Below are positions 1 to 7,758 of a stretch of 21,736 bases of DNA, piece by piece. Each line of letters begins with the position of its first letter. The first letter of the stretch is position 1. The stretch is from an archaeon (GTDB lineage Archaea > Thermoplasmatota > Thermoplasmata > Methanomassiliicoccales > Methanomethylophilaceae). The notes beneath the pieces are model-generated. The model was given only the letters and a program-made list of their open reading frames with translations. It searched no databases and was not told the DNA's origin. The stretch lies in the NCBI GenBank assembly GCA_024399225.1, contig JAKSHV010000004.1:1-21736 (forward strand). Direction: 5' to 3'. The position numbers and the translations under genes were made by a program.

Positions 1-253
1 CCTCGAGTGCATCAAGGACCGCTGCGGTGGGGGTGGGCCTGGTACCGTCGTTTACAATGAAGACGATGTCCTTTCCGCCCTCAAGGAATGCCTCCAGAGA
101 GTCATATCCGATGGGGTGGTCGAGGGACTCGGTGATTACCTTGTCTGCGGGTTCGCATACAACATCCTTGGGATAGTATGTGCCCACGTAGTTCTTTTCG
201 GGAATGTCCACCTGCTGGACTCCGTCTTTACCATATCTGACGTCCACGATCAT
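1..253 (-). CDS. LarA-like (lactate racemase domain) protein, N-terminal fragment
   Basis: The reverse strand opens at an ATG (251-253) and stays open for 84 codons to the window edge, so the C-terminal part is missing. The visible N-terminus has the conserved string VNDGTRPTPT at about residues 67-76, typical of the DUF2088/LarA family, whose characterised member is the nickel-pincer-dependent lactate racemase. Many archaeal members have unknown substrates, so racemase activity is only a family-level inference. A TATA-like element on the reverse strand (283-294) lies about 30-40 nt ahead of the start, compatible with a short leader. It is transcribed divergently from thiL. No LarE/LarB/LarC maturation genes are visible here; they would have to lie elsewhere. 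Confidence 0.82.
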   Translation of the reverse strand, partial: MIVDVRYGKDGVQQVDIPEKNYVGTYYPKDVVCEPADKVITESLDHPIGYDSLEAFLEGGKDIVFIVNDGTRPTPTAAVLDALE

Positions 254-471
254 GTTAATCGCGGGTTATCCCCAATCCTTCCTTATAATAATATCGTGGG
301 CGCGCCCGTATAATATGGCGCAGGTAGTTGTCGGATTTCAGACGCTCACTGTCGGAGAAATGATGGCCGCACAGGCATCGGATGCCTGGAATCCCAATAT
401 GCCAGATGTTGAAAACCTGCTTCGGATACACTCTAAAAACGCTTTAATCGTAGTTCTACAGTATAGGAACT
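254..471. promoter_or_regulatory. Divergent larA-like/thiL promoter region with two palindromes
   Basis: This spacer holds a reverse-strand TATA-like run (283-294) for the larA-like gene and a forward TATAATAT (309-316). GGGCGCGCCC (298-307), a perfect 10-bp palindrome, nearly abuts the forward TATA. A second inverted repeat, CAGGCATC-G-GATGCCTG, lies at 372-388. A second forward TATA-like element, CTTTAATC (442-449), is about 26 nt before the thiL ATG, which would make thiL leaderless. I see no TPP riboswitch signature and no convincing gene here. The functional assignments are inference. Confidence 0.5.
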
Positions 472-1425
472 ATGGCAACGGTAAAGGATGTCGGAGAAAG
501 ACAGCTGGTGGACACCATCAGAAGCATTGTCAGGCCCCGCTCCAAAAACACCGTTGTCGGCCCCGGTGATGATGCAGCGGTTATCGGAGGATCATCCGAC
601 GGCTCCATCGTCATATCCACCGATGTCGTCACCAAATCCAGGCATTTTCCCAAGGGCATGTCCTACGAACAGTTCGGATGGACTGCCGCGGCAGTCAACT
701 TCAGCGACATAGCCAGCATGGGTGCCAAACCACTCGGTTTTCTTCCTGCAGTCACAATCCCAGAAGATGAAGAGGAGAACAATCTCTACGACATCATGAG
801 CGGAATCGACCAGTGTTGCGAGTTCTGCGATGTGGATGTTGTCGGAGGAGATACCAAATTCGGAGAACTTGCTGTCGCGGGAACCGCCTTCGGTACCATG
901 GAAGGCAGGAAACCGATGACGCGCAGAGATGCTGTACCCGGAGATATCGTGGCCGTAACCGGAACACTCGGAGATGCCGCGGCGGGCTACTATGCCTTGG
1001 AAAAAGGCATCGATGCGGATGAGCAGATCTTCAAACTGATGGTTCCGGTCCCCCGCGTGGAATATGGAATCAAGATGGCTGCAACCGGGATCGTGCATTC
1101 CTGCATGGACCTTTCCGACGGACTCGCCAATGCCGCGTGCACCATATGCGAGATGTCCAGGGTCGGCATGGAAATCGAATGGGAATTCCTGCCTGTCGAT
1201 GACGGCACCAAGGAGGTACTCGAAGCCTGCAATCAGGATGTCAAGGACACCGTCACCAGATGGGGAGGAGAATACGAACTCCTGTTCACATTCGATAGGA
1301 AGGACATCAAGAAGCTCTATGATGCGGGAATAGCGTTTTCGATCATCGGACTCGTCACCAACGATGACGGCCCCTACCTCCGCGACGGAGACAAAAGGAC
1401 GGCGATGCAGAATGGCATTTATTAA
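472..1425 (+). CDS. thiL: Thiamine-monophosphate kinase
   Basis: This enzyme phosphorylates thiamine monophosphate with ATP to give thiamine diphosphate, the cofactor needed by the acetolactate synthases encoded later in this window. At 317 residues it has the usual length. The PurM/AIR-synthase-like fold is recognisable from GPGDDAAV (residues 30-37), STDVVTKSRHF (49-59), NFSDIASMGAKP (76-87), VGGDT (124-128) and a later DLSDGLA, which together form the Mg-ATP and substrate site of ThiL. The ATG at 472 is chosen because the protein begins with the family-typical N-terminus and a TATA-like element lies about 26 nt upstream; a Shine-Dalgarno site is not evident, suggesting a leaderless mRNA. 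Its 3' end overlaps the amrS start by 14 nt, so the two are probably translationally coupled. Confidence 0.95.
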   Translation: MATVKDVGERQLVDTIRSIVRPRSKNTVVGPGDDAAVIGGSSDGSIVISTDVVTKSRHFPKGMSYEQFGWTAAAVNFSDIASMGAKPLGFLPAVTIPEDEEENNLYDIMSGIDQCCEFCDVDVVGGDTKFGELAVAGTAFGTMEGRKPMTRRDAVPGDIVAVTGTLGDAAAGYYALEKGIDADEQIFKLMVPVPRVEYGIKMAATGIVHSCMDLSDGLANAACTICEMSRVGMEIEWEFLPVDDGTKEVLEACNQDVKDTVTRWGGEYELLFTFDRKDIKKLYDAGIAFSIIGLVTNDDGPYLRDGDKRTAMQNGIY

Positions 1426-2425
1426 TCCAAATCTAGACGCCAGCCACTACCATTCCGAAGGAGAGAATGTGGTATGTGACCTATGTCCCCACAGATGCGT
1501 TCTCGCCCCCGACAGGTTCGGACTCTGCAAATCACGCAAGAACGTCGACGGAAAACTCGTAGCATACAACTACGGTCGCGTCTCCTCTCTTGCTGTCGAT
1601 CCCATCGAGAAGAAGCCCCTGTATCACTACCATCCCGGAACCAATGTGTTCTCTGTCGGTGGAATCGGATGCAACCTTCACTGCGACTATTGTCAGAACT
1701 ATTCGATATCCCAGTCACCCATCGGAAAGAAACGCACCACGTTCAAATCCCCCTCCGACCTAGCCAACCTGTGCAGGCATCAGAATCTGCCCCAGATCGC
1801 ATTTACCTACAACGAACCCATCATCTGGTTCGAATACATCAGGGACCTCCATGAGGTAGACCCAGACCTTGATATCCTTGTGATAAGCAACGGTATGATC
1901 GAGGAGGAACCTCTCAAAGAACTCTGCAAATTCACCAAAGGAATGAACATCGATGTCAAGTCGTTCGATGATGCGTTCTACAAGAAACTGTGCGGAGGAG
2001 ATCTCGAATCAGTCAAGACCGCATGCGAGGTGGCCTATGCATCAAAGGTGCATTTGGAACTCACTTACATGGTCATCCCCGGATACAACGACAAGGTCGA
2101 GGACGTGGAGAAGTTCGTCTCCTGGGCGAAGGACTTCCTCAGTCCGGATATCCCCCTACACTTCACCAGGTTCCATCCCGACTACAACATGGTCGATGTA
2201 CGCCACACCCCTGTTGACACCCTCCTCAAGATGAGGAATGTAGCCCTCGACGGCGGAATGAACTATGTCTATGTCGGCAATGTGATGACCGAGGAGGGTT
2301 CGAACACCTACTGTCCCAGCTGCGGAGAGCTTCTCATCAAAAGGACCGGATTCAAGGTGGATGTTCTTGGATTGGACGGAGACAGGTGCTCCTTCTGCAA
2401 ACACCGCATCAGCATAACAAGGTGA
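1412..2425 (+). CDS. amrS: AmmeMemoRadiSam system radical SAM enzyme
   Basis: This is a radical S-adenosylmethionine protein of the AmrS family (337 residues), often misannotated as pyruvate formate-lyase activating enzyme. The [4Fe-4S] motif is C87-x3-C91-x2-C94 in GCNLHCDYCQN. It also has the family's N-terminal cysteine cluster (C22, C25, C29, C39) and a C-terminal four-cysteine ribbon (CPSCG ... CSFC). The start at 1412 is chosen because MAFINPNLDA matches a compact N-terminus; a longer open frame from 1364 lies wholly inside thiL. In many genomes the gene is found with Memo and AMMECR1 genes; neither is adjacent here. The biochemical role of the system is not established. Its 3' end overlaps the convergent prepilin peptidase by 17 nt. 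Confidence 0.9.
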   Translation: MAFINPNLDASHYHSEGENVVCDLCPHRCVLAPDRFGLCKSRKNVDGKLVAYNYGRVSSLAVDPIEKKPLYHYHPGTNVFSVGGIGCNLHCDYCQNYSISQSPIGKKRTTFKSPSDLANLCRHQNLPQIAFTYNEPIIWFEYIRDLHEVDPDLDILVISNGMIEEEPLKELCKFTKGMNIDVKSFDDAFYKKLCGGDLESVKTACEVAYASKVHLELTYMVIPGYNDKVEDVEKFVSWAKDFLSPDIPLHFTRFHPDYNMVDVRHTPVDTLLKMRNVALDGGMNYVYVGNVMTEEGSNTYCPSCGELLIKRTGFKVDVLGLDGDRCSFCKHRISITR

Positions 2426-3251
2426 ACGGACTTCCCAACACCATTATCATAACGAATGCCACGGTTAGAGGCACCAGAAACGGCACCATCGGCGTGACAA
2501 GAATGTCCTTGACACCGGCCCTCTCGAACCTTGTGCATATCTCACCGATTGATTTGTCTTCCGGGATCGCACACCTGACCACTTTTCCGTCTTCGATGTC
2601 CTCCATCGGCCAAACGAAATGACTTCCGACATCGGTAACGGGAAGACGATAGCCGTTGAACCTTATCGAACCGCAAGAGAGACTCCTTGCTGAGCAGTAT
2701 ACGGAACAACACGCGACAGACATAATCGAGGCGATGAACATCATCGCAACCGAGGGTGCAAAGACCATGTTGAGGATATCTAGCACATCGGTCATTGCTA
2801 CCCACTCAGGATATACCGGAACCGCCATGGCACATACAATCAGACACTTGGTGTCCGCACCGCCACGTATGATTCCTAACCAGTACATCACCAGGAAAAA
2901 GGTACTGAAGAGAACAGGTGCGGCACAGCGGATTACACCCTCACATCCTCCCCCGAGCATAAGCGAGGTTGCTGCCAACAGAAGGGATGCGACAAACATC
3001 ACCGCATCGAGTTTTCCATGATCCCCAAGGAGCATTATCAGGAACAGAGCCTCCCCGACAGAACCCAGAACCGCATAGGTCATTCCCGATCCTGCGGAAC
3101 ACAGGAGGTTTGCTACAATACCTACTGCCCCAATCACCACCCAATGTTTGTCCGAGATCTCCCTCGAACGAACATCGGAAACCGATGAGGAAATGAGAAC
3201 TGCTGCCACTGTCACACACAATACCGAATACACGATAGATGTCCAATCCAT
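2409..3251 (-). CDS. Archaeal type IV prepilin/prearchaellin peptidase (A24 family)
   Basis: This is a polytopic membrane aspartyl protease that would cut class III signal peptides of archaeal pilins or archaellins. The first catalytic aspartate lies in SDVRSREI just after the first membrane segment, and the second in GGADTK, the GxGD-type motif, about 107 residues later. Several hydrophobic segments surround them. A C-terminal cytoplasmic stretch ends in VTPMVPFLVPLTVAF, typical of archaeal members. I chose the internal ATG at 3251 because a TATA-like palindrome (3270-3278) lies about 22 nt upstream, consistent with a leaderless start; the in-frame ATG at 3266 (five more residues) is the alternative. 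No pilin or archaellum genes are adjacent, so the substrate is unknown. Confidence 0.85.
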   Translation of the reverse strand: MDWTSIVYSVLCVTVAAVLISSSVSDVRSREISDKHWVVIGAVGIVANLLCSAGSGMTYAVLGSVGEALFLIMLLGDHGKLDAVMFVASLLLAATSLMLGGGCEGVIRCAAPVLFSTFFLVMYWLGIIRGGADTKCLIVCAMAVPVYPEWVAMTDVLDILNMVFAPSVAMMFIASIMSVACCSVYCSARSLSCGSIRFNGYRLPVTDVGSHFVWPMEDIEDGKVVRCAIPEDKSIGEICTRFERAGVKDILVTPMVPFLVPLTVAFVMIMVLGSPFTLLC

Positions 3252-3269
3252 GCGTGCTGTTCTCATATG

Positions 3270-3278
3270 TATTTAATA
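3270..3278. promoter_or_regulatory. Near-palindromic TATA element between divergent genes
   Basis: TATTTAATA reads as a TATA-like box on both strands. Its centre is about 27 nt from the mscS-family ATG at 3301 and about 23 nt from the prepilin peptidase ATG at 3251. One element could therefore serve two divergent leaderless transcripts. The geometry is seen in the sequence; the function is inferred. Confidence 0.45.
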
Positions 3279-3300
3279 AGGAAGGGTATTGCAGTTAGTC

Positions 3301-4887
3301 ATGTATAAGGGCAGGACGAGATTCCTGATTTCGATTATCGCGGTCATGACGATGCTGACCATTATGCTAGCATCGCCTGCTCTCAGCGACGATTCGGCAG
3401 CAGCGTCGCAGATTGATGGCACTCAGCTGAGCATTAGCTACAACAAGGAAGCAAATCTCAAGGTGAATGCTGGAAACACGATCTCGCTCACTGCCATCAT
3501 TACCAACAACTATTCCGAAGCAAAAGCAATCTACGTCTTTGCAGAATGTGACAATTCTGGAGTAAGTATCAAAACTAATCCGATTGACACACTCGAACCT
3601 GGAAAACACGCCTCCCTCAAAATGGAGATGTCTGCGGACAAATATGCCCACCAGGGAGACTACACTCTCACCGTCAAGTTCGGTGTCGACAGCCTCACCA
3701 GCACAGATTACGAAGAAGGCGTCATCACCATGCCCATCTCCGTATCCTCGAACCTGTCAGCCAGCGAACAATACAACAGGTTCATGGGAATCTGGGACAA
3801 CAACCTTCCCGCCCCCTTTGACGATGCCTGGTTCGCTGCACTTATCACCGGACTCGTCTGGATCATCATCGGATATTTCGTCAGGCTGTTCGCAGTCCCC
3901 ATCGTCATGGGAATCATCATGAAGAAAGATGATGAAGACTACGAACCGATGAAGAGGGCACTCGTCAGGATGTGTTTCGTCATCATCGTCCTCAACGGAA
4001 TCGGAAAGGCGATCAGGGTACTCGGAATGTCCGAAGATATCATCGATGCCATCAACAGGATATTCTACATCTGTTACATCCTCGTCGCAGTACTCGTTCT
4101 CTGGCACATCTATCTTCTTGTCATCAACTATGTCGTCAAGAAGATCGGCGTCAGGGACTTCATCCCCGGAGGAAGCAAATCCGACTTCGAGAGTCTCAAA
4201 CCTCTGTTCGTGTACATCGGAGAGATCGTCTTCGCGGTCTTCACCATAGGATCCATCATGAGTCTCCTCGGATTCAACATGACCGCCATCGTCACCAGTG
4301 CAGGTATCGTATCCCTTGGTATCACCATGGGTGCACAGAACGTTCTCAGCCAGTTCTTCTCCGGACTGGTCATCCTCGCGACACGTCCCTTCAAGGCGGG
4401 AGACATGATCACCCTCAACGGAGGTTCCATCACCTACAGGGTCAGAAAGATCAATGTCATGTTCACCGAGTTCGAGAACTGGGACAACACCGACATCACC
4501 ATCATCCCCAACAGCTCCCTTACATCCGGAGTGGTCAAGAACATCACCAAGGACACCCTCAAGAGCAAGGTCCACATCTTCATGGATGTTGGTTACGGAA
4601 CCGATCTGGCATATGCACGTGCAGCCATGCTCGAGGTCGCCAACGCCAACCCCCGTGTCATCAAGGACGGATCAGTCAGCAGGCCTTCCACCAGGGTCGT
4701 CGATTTCCTTGATTCCAACATCCGCCTCAGGCTTTCCGTGTTCGTCGACGACTTCAACGATTCGGGAGTCATCGGTGGAGAGCTCCGTCAGGCACTGTAC
4801 AATAAGTTCAACGAGAAGGGCATCAACATCGACTACCAGCAGATAGTCATCCGTGCACCCAGTTTCAACGAAAACGACGAAAAGTGA
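3301..4887 (+). CDS. MscS-family mechanosensitive channel with secreted beta-rich N-terminal domain
   Basis: The protein has 528 residues. An N-terminal signal-like hydrophobic segment (about 8-28) is followed by an extracytoplasmic region of about 120 residues rich in beta-type sequence, resembling NEW3/CARDB-like sandwich domains. Hydrophobic segments then lie at roughly 176-206, 222-240, 254-279 and 301-325, followed by the glycine/alanine-rich pore helix (GIVSLGITMGAQNVLSQFFSGLVIL, in pieces, about 335-360) and the MscS beta domain (RPFKAGDMI). The fold is that of small-conductance mechanosensitive channels, which release solutes on osmotic downshock or act in signalling. I chose ATG 3301 because of the TATA spacing; a TTG at 3289 gives four extra residues. 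The N-terminal fusion is uncommon for MscS and its ligand, if any, is unknown. Confidence 0.88.
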   Translation: MYKGRTRFLISIIAVMTMLTIMLASPALSDDSAAASQIDGTQLSISYNKEANLKVNAGNTISLTAIITNNYSEAKAIYVFAECDNSGVSIKTNPIDTLEPGKHASLKMEMSADKYAHQGDYTLTVKFGVDSLTSTDYEEGVITMPISVSSNLSASEQYNRFMGIWDNNLPAPFDDAWFAALITGLVWIIIGYFVRLFAVPIVMGIIMKKDDEDYEPMKRALVRMCFVIIVLNGIGKAIRVLGMSEDIIDAINRIFYICYILVAVLVLWHIYLLVINYVVKKIGVRDFIPGGSKSDFESLKPLFVYIGEIVFAVFTIGSIMSLLGFNMTAIVTSAGIVSLGITMGAQNVLSQFFSGLVILATRPFKAGDMITLNGGSITYRVRKINVMFTEFENWDNTDITIIPNSSLTSGVVKNITKDTLKSKVHIFMDVGYGTDLAYARAAMLEVANANPRVIKDGSVSRPSTRVVDFLDSNIRLRLSVFVDDFNDSGVIGGELRQALYNKFNEKGINIDYQQIVIRAPSFNENDEK

Positions 4888-5047
4888 AGTTCTCCGAAAA
4901 ACAACGTAGAACCAACGGAAATCGTAAAACTTCTTACACTTTCCCCAACTAAATCCCTGTTTAGATTGGGGAAATCGTATACCCTTTCATTATTTTAATA
5001 TACAACTGAGCACTACACGGGGCTATTAGCTAAGCATAGGTGCTACT
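4888..5047 (+). promoter_or_regulatory. lys operon promoter with 14-bp inverted repeat
   Basis: An inverted repeat with arms TTTCCCCAACTAAA (4940-4953) and TTTAG-a-TTGGGGAAA (4960-4974) has 14 pairs, one bulged A and a 6-nt loop. A TATA-like run, TATTTTAATATA (4991-5002), starts 17 nt after it, and AGGTG (5037-5041) is a plausible ribosome binding site for the ATG at 5048. The repeat may be an operator, perhaps for the Lrp protein encoded directly downstream, or part of the termination signal of the channel gene. No T-tract directly follows it, which favours the operator reading. Confidence 0.5.
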
Positions 5048-5470
5048 ATGATCGACAATCTCGACAAACGTATCCTCGAAATCATGAAAAAGGACTCCAG
5101 GTGCCCCTACGTGGAGATTGCGGACAAACTCGGCGTATCCGAGGGAACTGTCCGCAGCAGGGTTCACAAGATGACCGAGGATGGAATCATCCGCGGATTC
5201 ACCATCAAGACCAGTTCGAAGAACGTCAAGGCACTTGTCGAGGTCAAGATCGATGTCAACACCGACACCGAAGCAATCGCCAAGGAACTCTCGAAATACG
5301 ACGGAGTCACCGAAGTATTCGAAGTCACCGGCGACCAGGATATCATCGCAATCGTGGATGTCGAATCCTCCCAAAGTCTCAACGAGATTATTGAGAGAGT
5401 CCGCAGGTACGACAACGTCCTCAGCACCAGGACCCGTCTTATCCTGAAAGAACACTTTGGAGAGAATTAA
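5048..5470 (+). CDS. Lrp/AsnC family transcriptional regulator of the lysine operon
   Basis: The 140-residue protein has an N-terminal winged helix-turn-helix (about residues 3-60; LDKRILEIMKKDSR, then YVEIADKLGVSEGTVRSRV) followed by a C-terminal RAM/ACT-like domain (about 65-135) that in this family binds amino acids and assembles oligomers. It is the first gene of the lysine cluster; dapA begins one nucleotide after its stop, so the two are almost certainly cotranscribed. By analogy with archaeal Lrp-type regulators tied to lysine genes (for example LysM in Sulfolobus), it is a good candidate for sensing lysine and controlling its own operon, possibly through the inverted repeat at 4940-4974. 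Effector and direction of control cannot be read from sequence. Confidence 0.9.
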   Translation: MIDNLDKRILEIMKKDSRCPYVEIADKLGVSEGTVRSRVHKMTEDGIIRGFTIKTSSKNVKALVEVKIDVNTDTEAIAKELSKYDGVTEVFEVTGDQDIIAIVDVESSQSLNEIIERVRRYDNVLSTRTRLILKEHFGEN

Positions 5471-5471
5471 G

Positions 5472-6341
5472 ATGTTTAGAGGAATTGGAACTGCACTCAT
5501 CACTCCGATGAACAAGGACGGAACTGTAGACGAAGAGGCACTCAGGAGGCTCGTCGACTTCCAGGAAGAGAACGGAATCGACATGCTTCTCCCCTGTGGA
5601 TCCACCGGAGAGGCCGCTACCCTCAGCAGCGAGGAGCACCTCAAGGTTATCAAGATCGTCGTGGACCAGGCAAAGAAGGCCAAGGTCGTCGCAGGAGCAG
5701 GAAGCAACTGCACCAGGGAAGCTGTCGAACTCAGCTCCAAGGCAGCAGATTACGGAGCAGACGGACTTCTCTCCATCTCCCCCTACTACGTCAAGCCCAC
5801 CCAGGAAGGAATCTTCCGCCACTACGAGGCAATCGCCAAGGCATCCGACCTCCCCATCATCATCTACAACGTTCCCGGAAGGACCGGAAGCAACATCACC
5901 GCCGAGACCGAGATCAGGATGGCCGAGATCCCCAACATCGCGGGAGTCAAGGAAGCAAGCGGGGACATCGAGCAGATCCAGGCCATTCTTGCCAAGAGGC
6001 CTAAGGGATTCACCGTTCTTTCCGGTGACGACTCCATGACCTACGACGTCATGTGCTCCGGAGGAGATGGAGTGTTCTCCGTCGTCTCCAACTGTCTGCC
6101 CAAGCAGTGTTCCGACATGGTACACAGCCTCCAGAACGGAGACAGGAACAAGGCTAGGGATCTCCACAACGAGCTCCTCCCCCTGTTCAAAGGCGCATTC
6201 GTGGAATCCAACCCCATCCCCATCAAGTACATCATGTCCAAGATGGGCTTCGGAACCAACACCCTCAGGCTTCCCCTGACTCCCCTCACCAAGGCAAACC
6301 AGGAGAAACTCGATGAAATGATCGCACAGTGGGGACTGTGA
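5472..6341 (+). CDS. dapA: 4-hydroxy-tetrahydrodipicolinate synthase
   Basis: DapA condenses pyruvate with aspartate semialdehyde, the committed step toward diaminopimelate and lysine. At 289 residues it is a typical TIM-barrel member. Visible active-site elements are GSTGEAATL (residues 43-51), the tyrosine of SPYY (105/106), IYNVPGRTG (131-139, with the catalytic tyrosine 132 and arginine 137), and the Schiff-base lysine K160 in GVKEASGD. The ATG at 5472 is preceded by GGAGAG inside the end of the regulator gene; an upstream in-frame TTG at 5457 would add five residues and is less likely. A 56-nt spacer with a small hairpin (6359-6374) separates it from the aspartate kinase gene. Confidence 0.95.
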   Translation: MFRGIGTALITPMNKDGTVDEEALRRLVDFQEENGIDMLLPCGSTGEAATLSSEEHLKVIKIVVDQAKKAKVVAGAGSNCTREAVELSSKAADYGADGLLSISPYYVKPTQEGIFRHYEAIAKASDLPIIIYNVPGRTGSNITAETEIRMAEIPNIAGVKEASGDIEQIQAILAKRPKGFTVLSGDDSMTYDVMCSGGDGVFSVVSNCLPKQCSDMVHSLQNGDRNKARDLHNELLPLFKGAFVESNPIPIKYIMSKMGFGTNTLRLPLTPLTKANQEKLDEMIAQWGL

Positions 6342-6397
6342 AATAAACTGAATATCACCGAATCAGAAGATTCGAATCACCAAAAAGAGGTAGAAAA

Positions 6398-7753
6398 ATG
6401 ATAACTGTAATGAAGTTCGGCGGAACCTCCGTCGGATCGCTTGAAGCAATCGAAAGGGTATCCAAGATCGTTCTTGATACCGAGGGAGACAAGGTAGTCG
6501 TCACCTCCGCAATGTCCGGAATCACCAACTTCCTCGTAGCATGCTGCGAGGACAGGATCAACAAGAGGGACGAAACCCTCGATGCATTCGAGAAGAAGCA
6601 TCTCGAGGTCGCCAAGACCATGCTCGACGATGCTCAGTACCAGGAGTTCCTCAAGGAGTTCCAGCCCAGGATGGATGCGTTCACGGCCCTTCTCTACGAC
6701 GATACGGCCGCAGACAATCCCTTCTACAAGGACAACGTCACCTCCCAGGGAGAGAGGTTCTCCTCCCTCCTCCTCTGCCACAAGCTTAGGGCACTGGGAC
6801 ACAAGTCTGTCGCACTCACCAGCGAGGATTGCGGCATCGTCGCCGAGGGACGTCCCCTCAGCGGAAACGCAAACCTTAGGATGACCGAGACCAACATGGG
6901 CATCAACGTCCTTCCCTACATCGCAAAAGGATACATCCCGATCATCACCGGATTCTACGGAATCAACAAGGACGATCTCCCCCTGACCTTCGGAAGGGGA
7001 GGATCCGACTACGCAGCAGCAGTCGTCGCAAACGCACTCAACGCCGATATGCTCGAGATCTGGACCGATGTCGACGGATTCATGTCCGCAGACCCCAGGG
7101 TCGTTCCCGCAGCGGTCAAGATCGATGAGATGTCCTACGCAGAGGCCGCAGAACTCGCCTACTTCGGAGCAAAGGTTCTCCACCCCAGGACCATCGAGCC
7201 CGTAAGGAAGAAGCACATCCCCCTCAAGGTTAGGAACTCCTTCAGGCCCGAGGAGAAGGGAACCCTCATCTCCAGGTACAGGGAGTCCCACAACGAGCTG
7301 CTCAGGTCCGTTGCATCCAAGTGTGACCTCTCCATTATCAGCATCAGCTCTCCCGAGGTCGCATACAGGCCCGACATCGTCGCAAAGATCCTCGGAAAGA
7401 TCTCCGAGAACGATGATGCCATCTACTCCATCAGCACCTCCCTTTCCAACGTCGCCTTCCTCATCGACAACAACGATGTCAAGGCAACCCTCATGAAGCT
7501 CAACGAGCTCGACAACGACGAGGTCGAGAGGATCGATGTCGAATCCGATGTCGCACTCATCTGCTGTGTCGGAGACCACCTCATGGGACAGTCCGGTACT
7601 TGCGGCGACATCTTCTCCGCAGTCAAAGAGGTCGGCGCCAATGTCAACATGATCTCCGAGGGAGCTTCCTCCGTCGCACTCAACTTCGTCGTCCCCAACG
7701 GCGACGTCCTGCCTGTCATCAAGATCCTTCACAAGAAGTTCGTAGAGGAGTGA
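6398..7753 (+). CDS. lysC: Aspartate kinase
   Basis: This enzyme phosphorylates aspartate, the first step of the aspartate-family amino acid pathway. The 451-residue protein starts with VMKFGGTSVGS (4-14), the kinase signature, and contains FGRGGSDYAAA about 190-200 residues in, part of the nucleotide/aspartate site. The C-terminal third shows two ACT-type stretches (LSIISISSPEV ... and VALICCVGDHLMG ... VNMISEGAS), the usual allosteric module, so feedback by lysine or threonine is likely but not provable. It is monofunctional: no homoserine dehydrogenase domain is attached. GAGGT (6386-6390) is a good ribosome binding site for ATG 6398. The position between dapA and lysA suggests dedication to lysine. 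Confidence 0.95.
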   Translation: MITVMKFGGTSVGSLEAIERVSKIVLDTEGDKVVVTSAMSGITNFLVACCEDRINKRDETLDAFEKKHLEVAKTMLDDAQYQEFLKEFQPRMDAFTALLYDDTAADNPFYKDNVTSQGERFSSLLLCHKLRALGHKSVALTSEDCGIVAEGRPLSGNANLRMTETNMGINVLPYIAKGYIPIITGFYGINKDDLPLTFGRGGSDYAAAVVANALNADMLEIWTDVDGFMSADPRVVPAAVKIDEMSYAEAAELAYFGAKVLHPRTIEPVRKKHIPLKVRNSFRPEEKGTLISRYRESHNELLRSVASKCDLSIISISSPEVAYRPDIVAKILGKISENDDAIYSISTSLSNVAFLIDNNDVKATLMKLNELDNDEVERIDVESDVALICCVGDHLMGQSGTCGDIFSAVKEVGANVNMISEGASSVALNFVVPNGDVLPVIKILHKKFVEE

Positions 7754-7758
7754 AAAAC

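Noticed and set aside
254..471. TPP riboswitch before thiL
   Set aside because: The conserved CUGAGA and the second TPP sensor motif are absent; only a simple palindrome is present.
361..569. Possible small gene ahead of thiL (starts ATGATGGCC)
   Set aside because: It runs well into thiL in another frame, has no recognisable motif, and its C-terminal half looks like a frame shadow.
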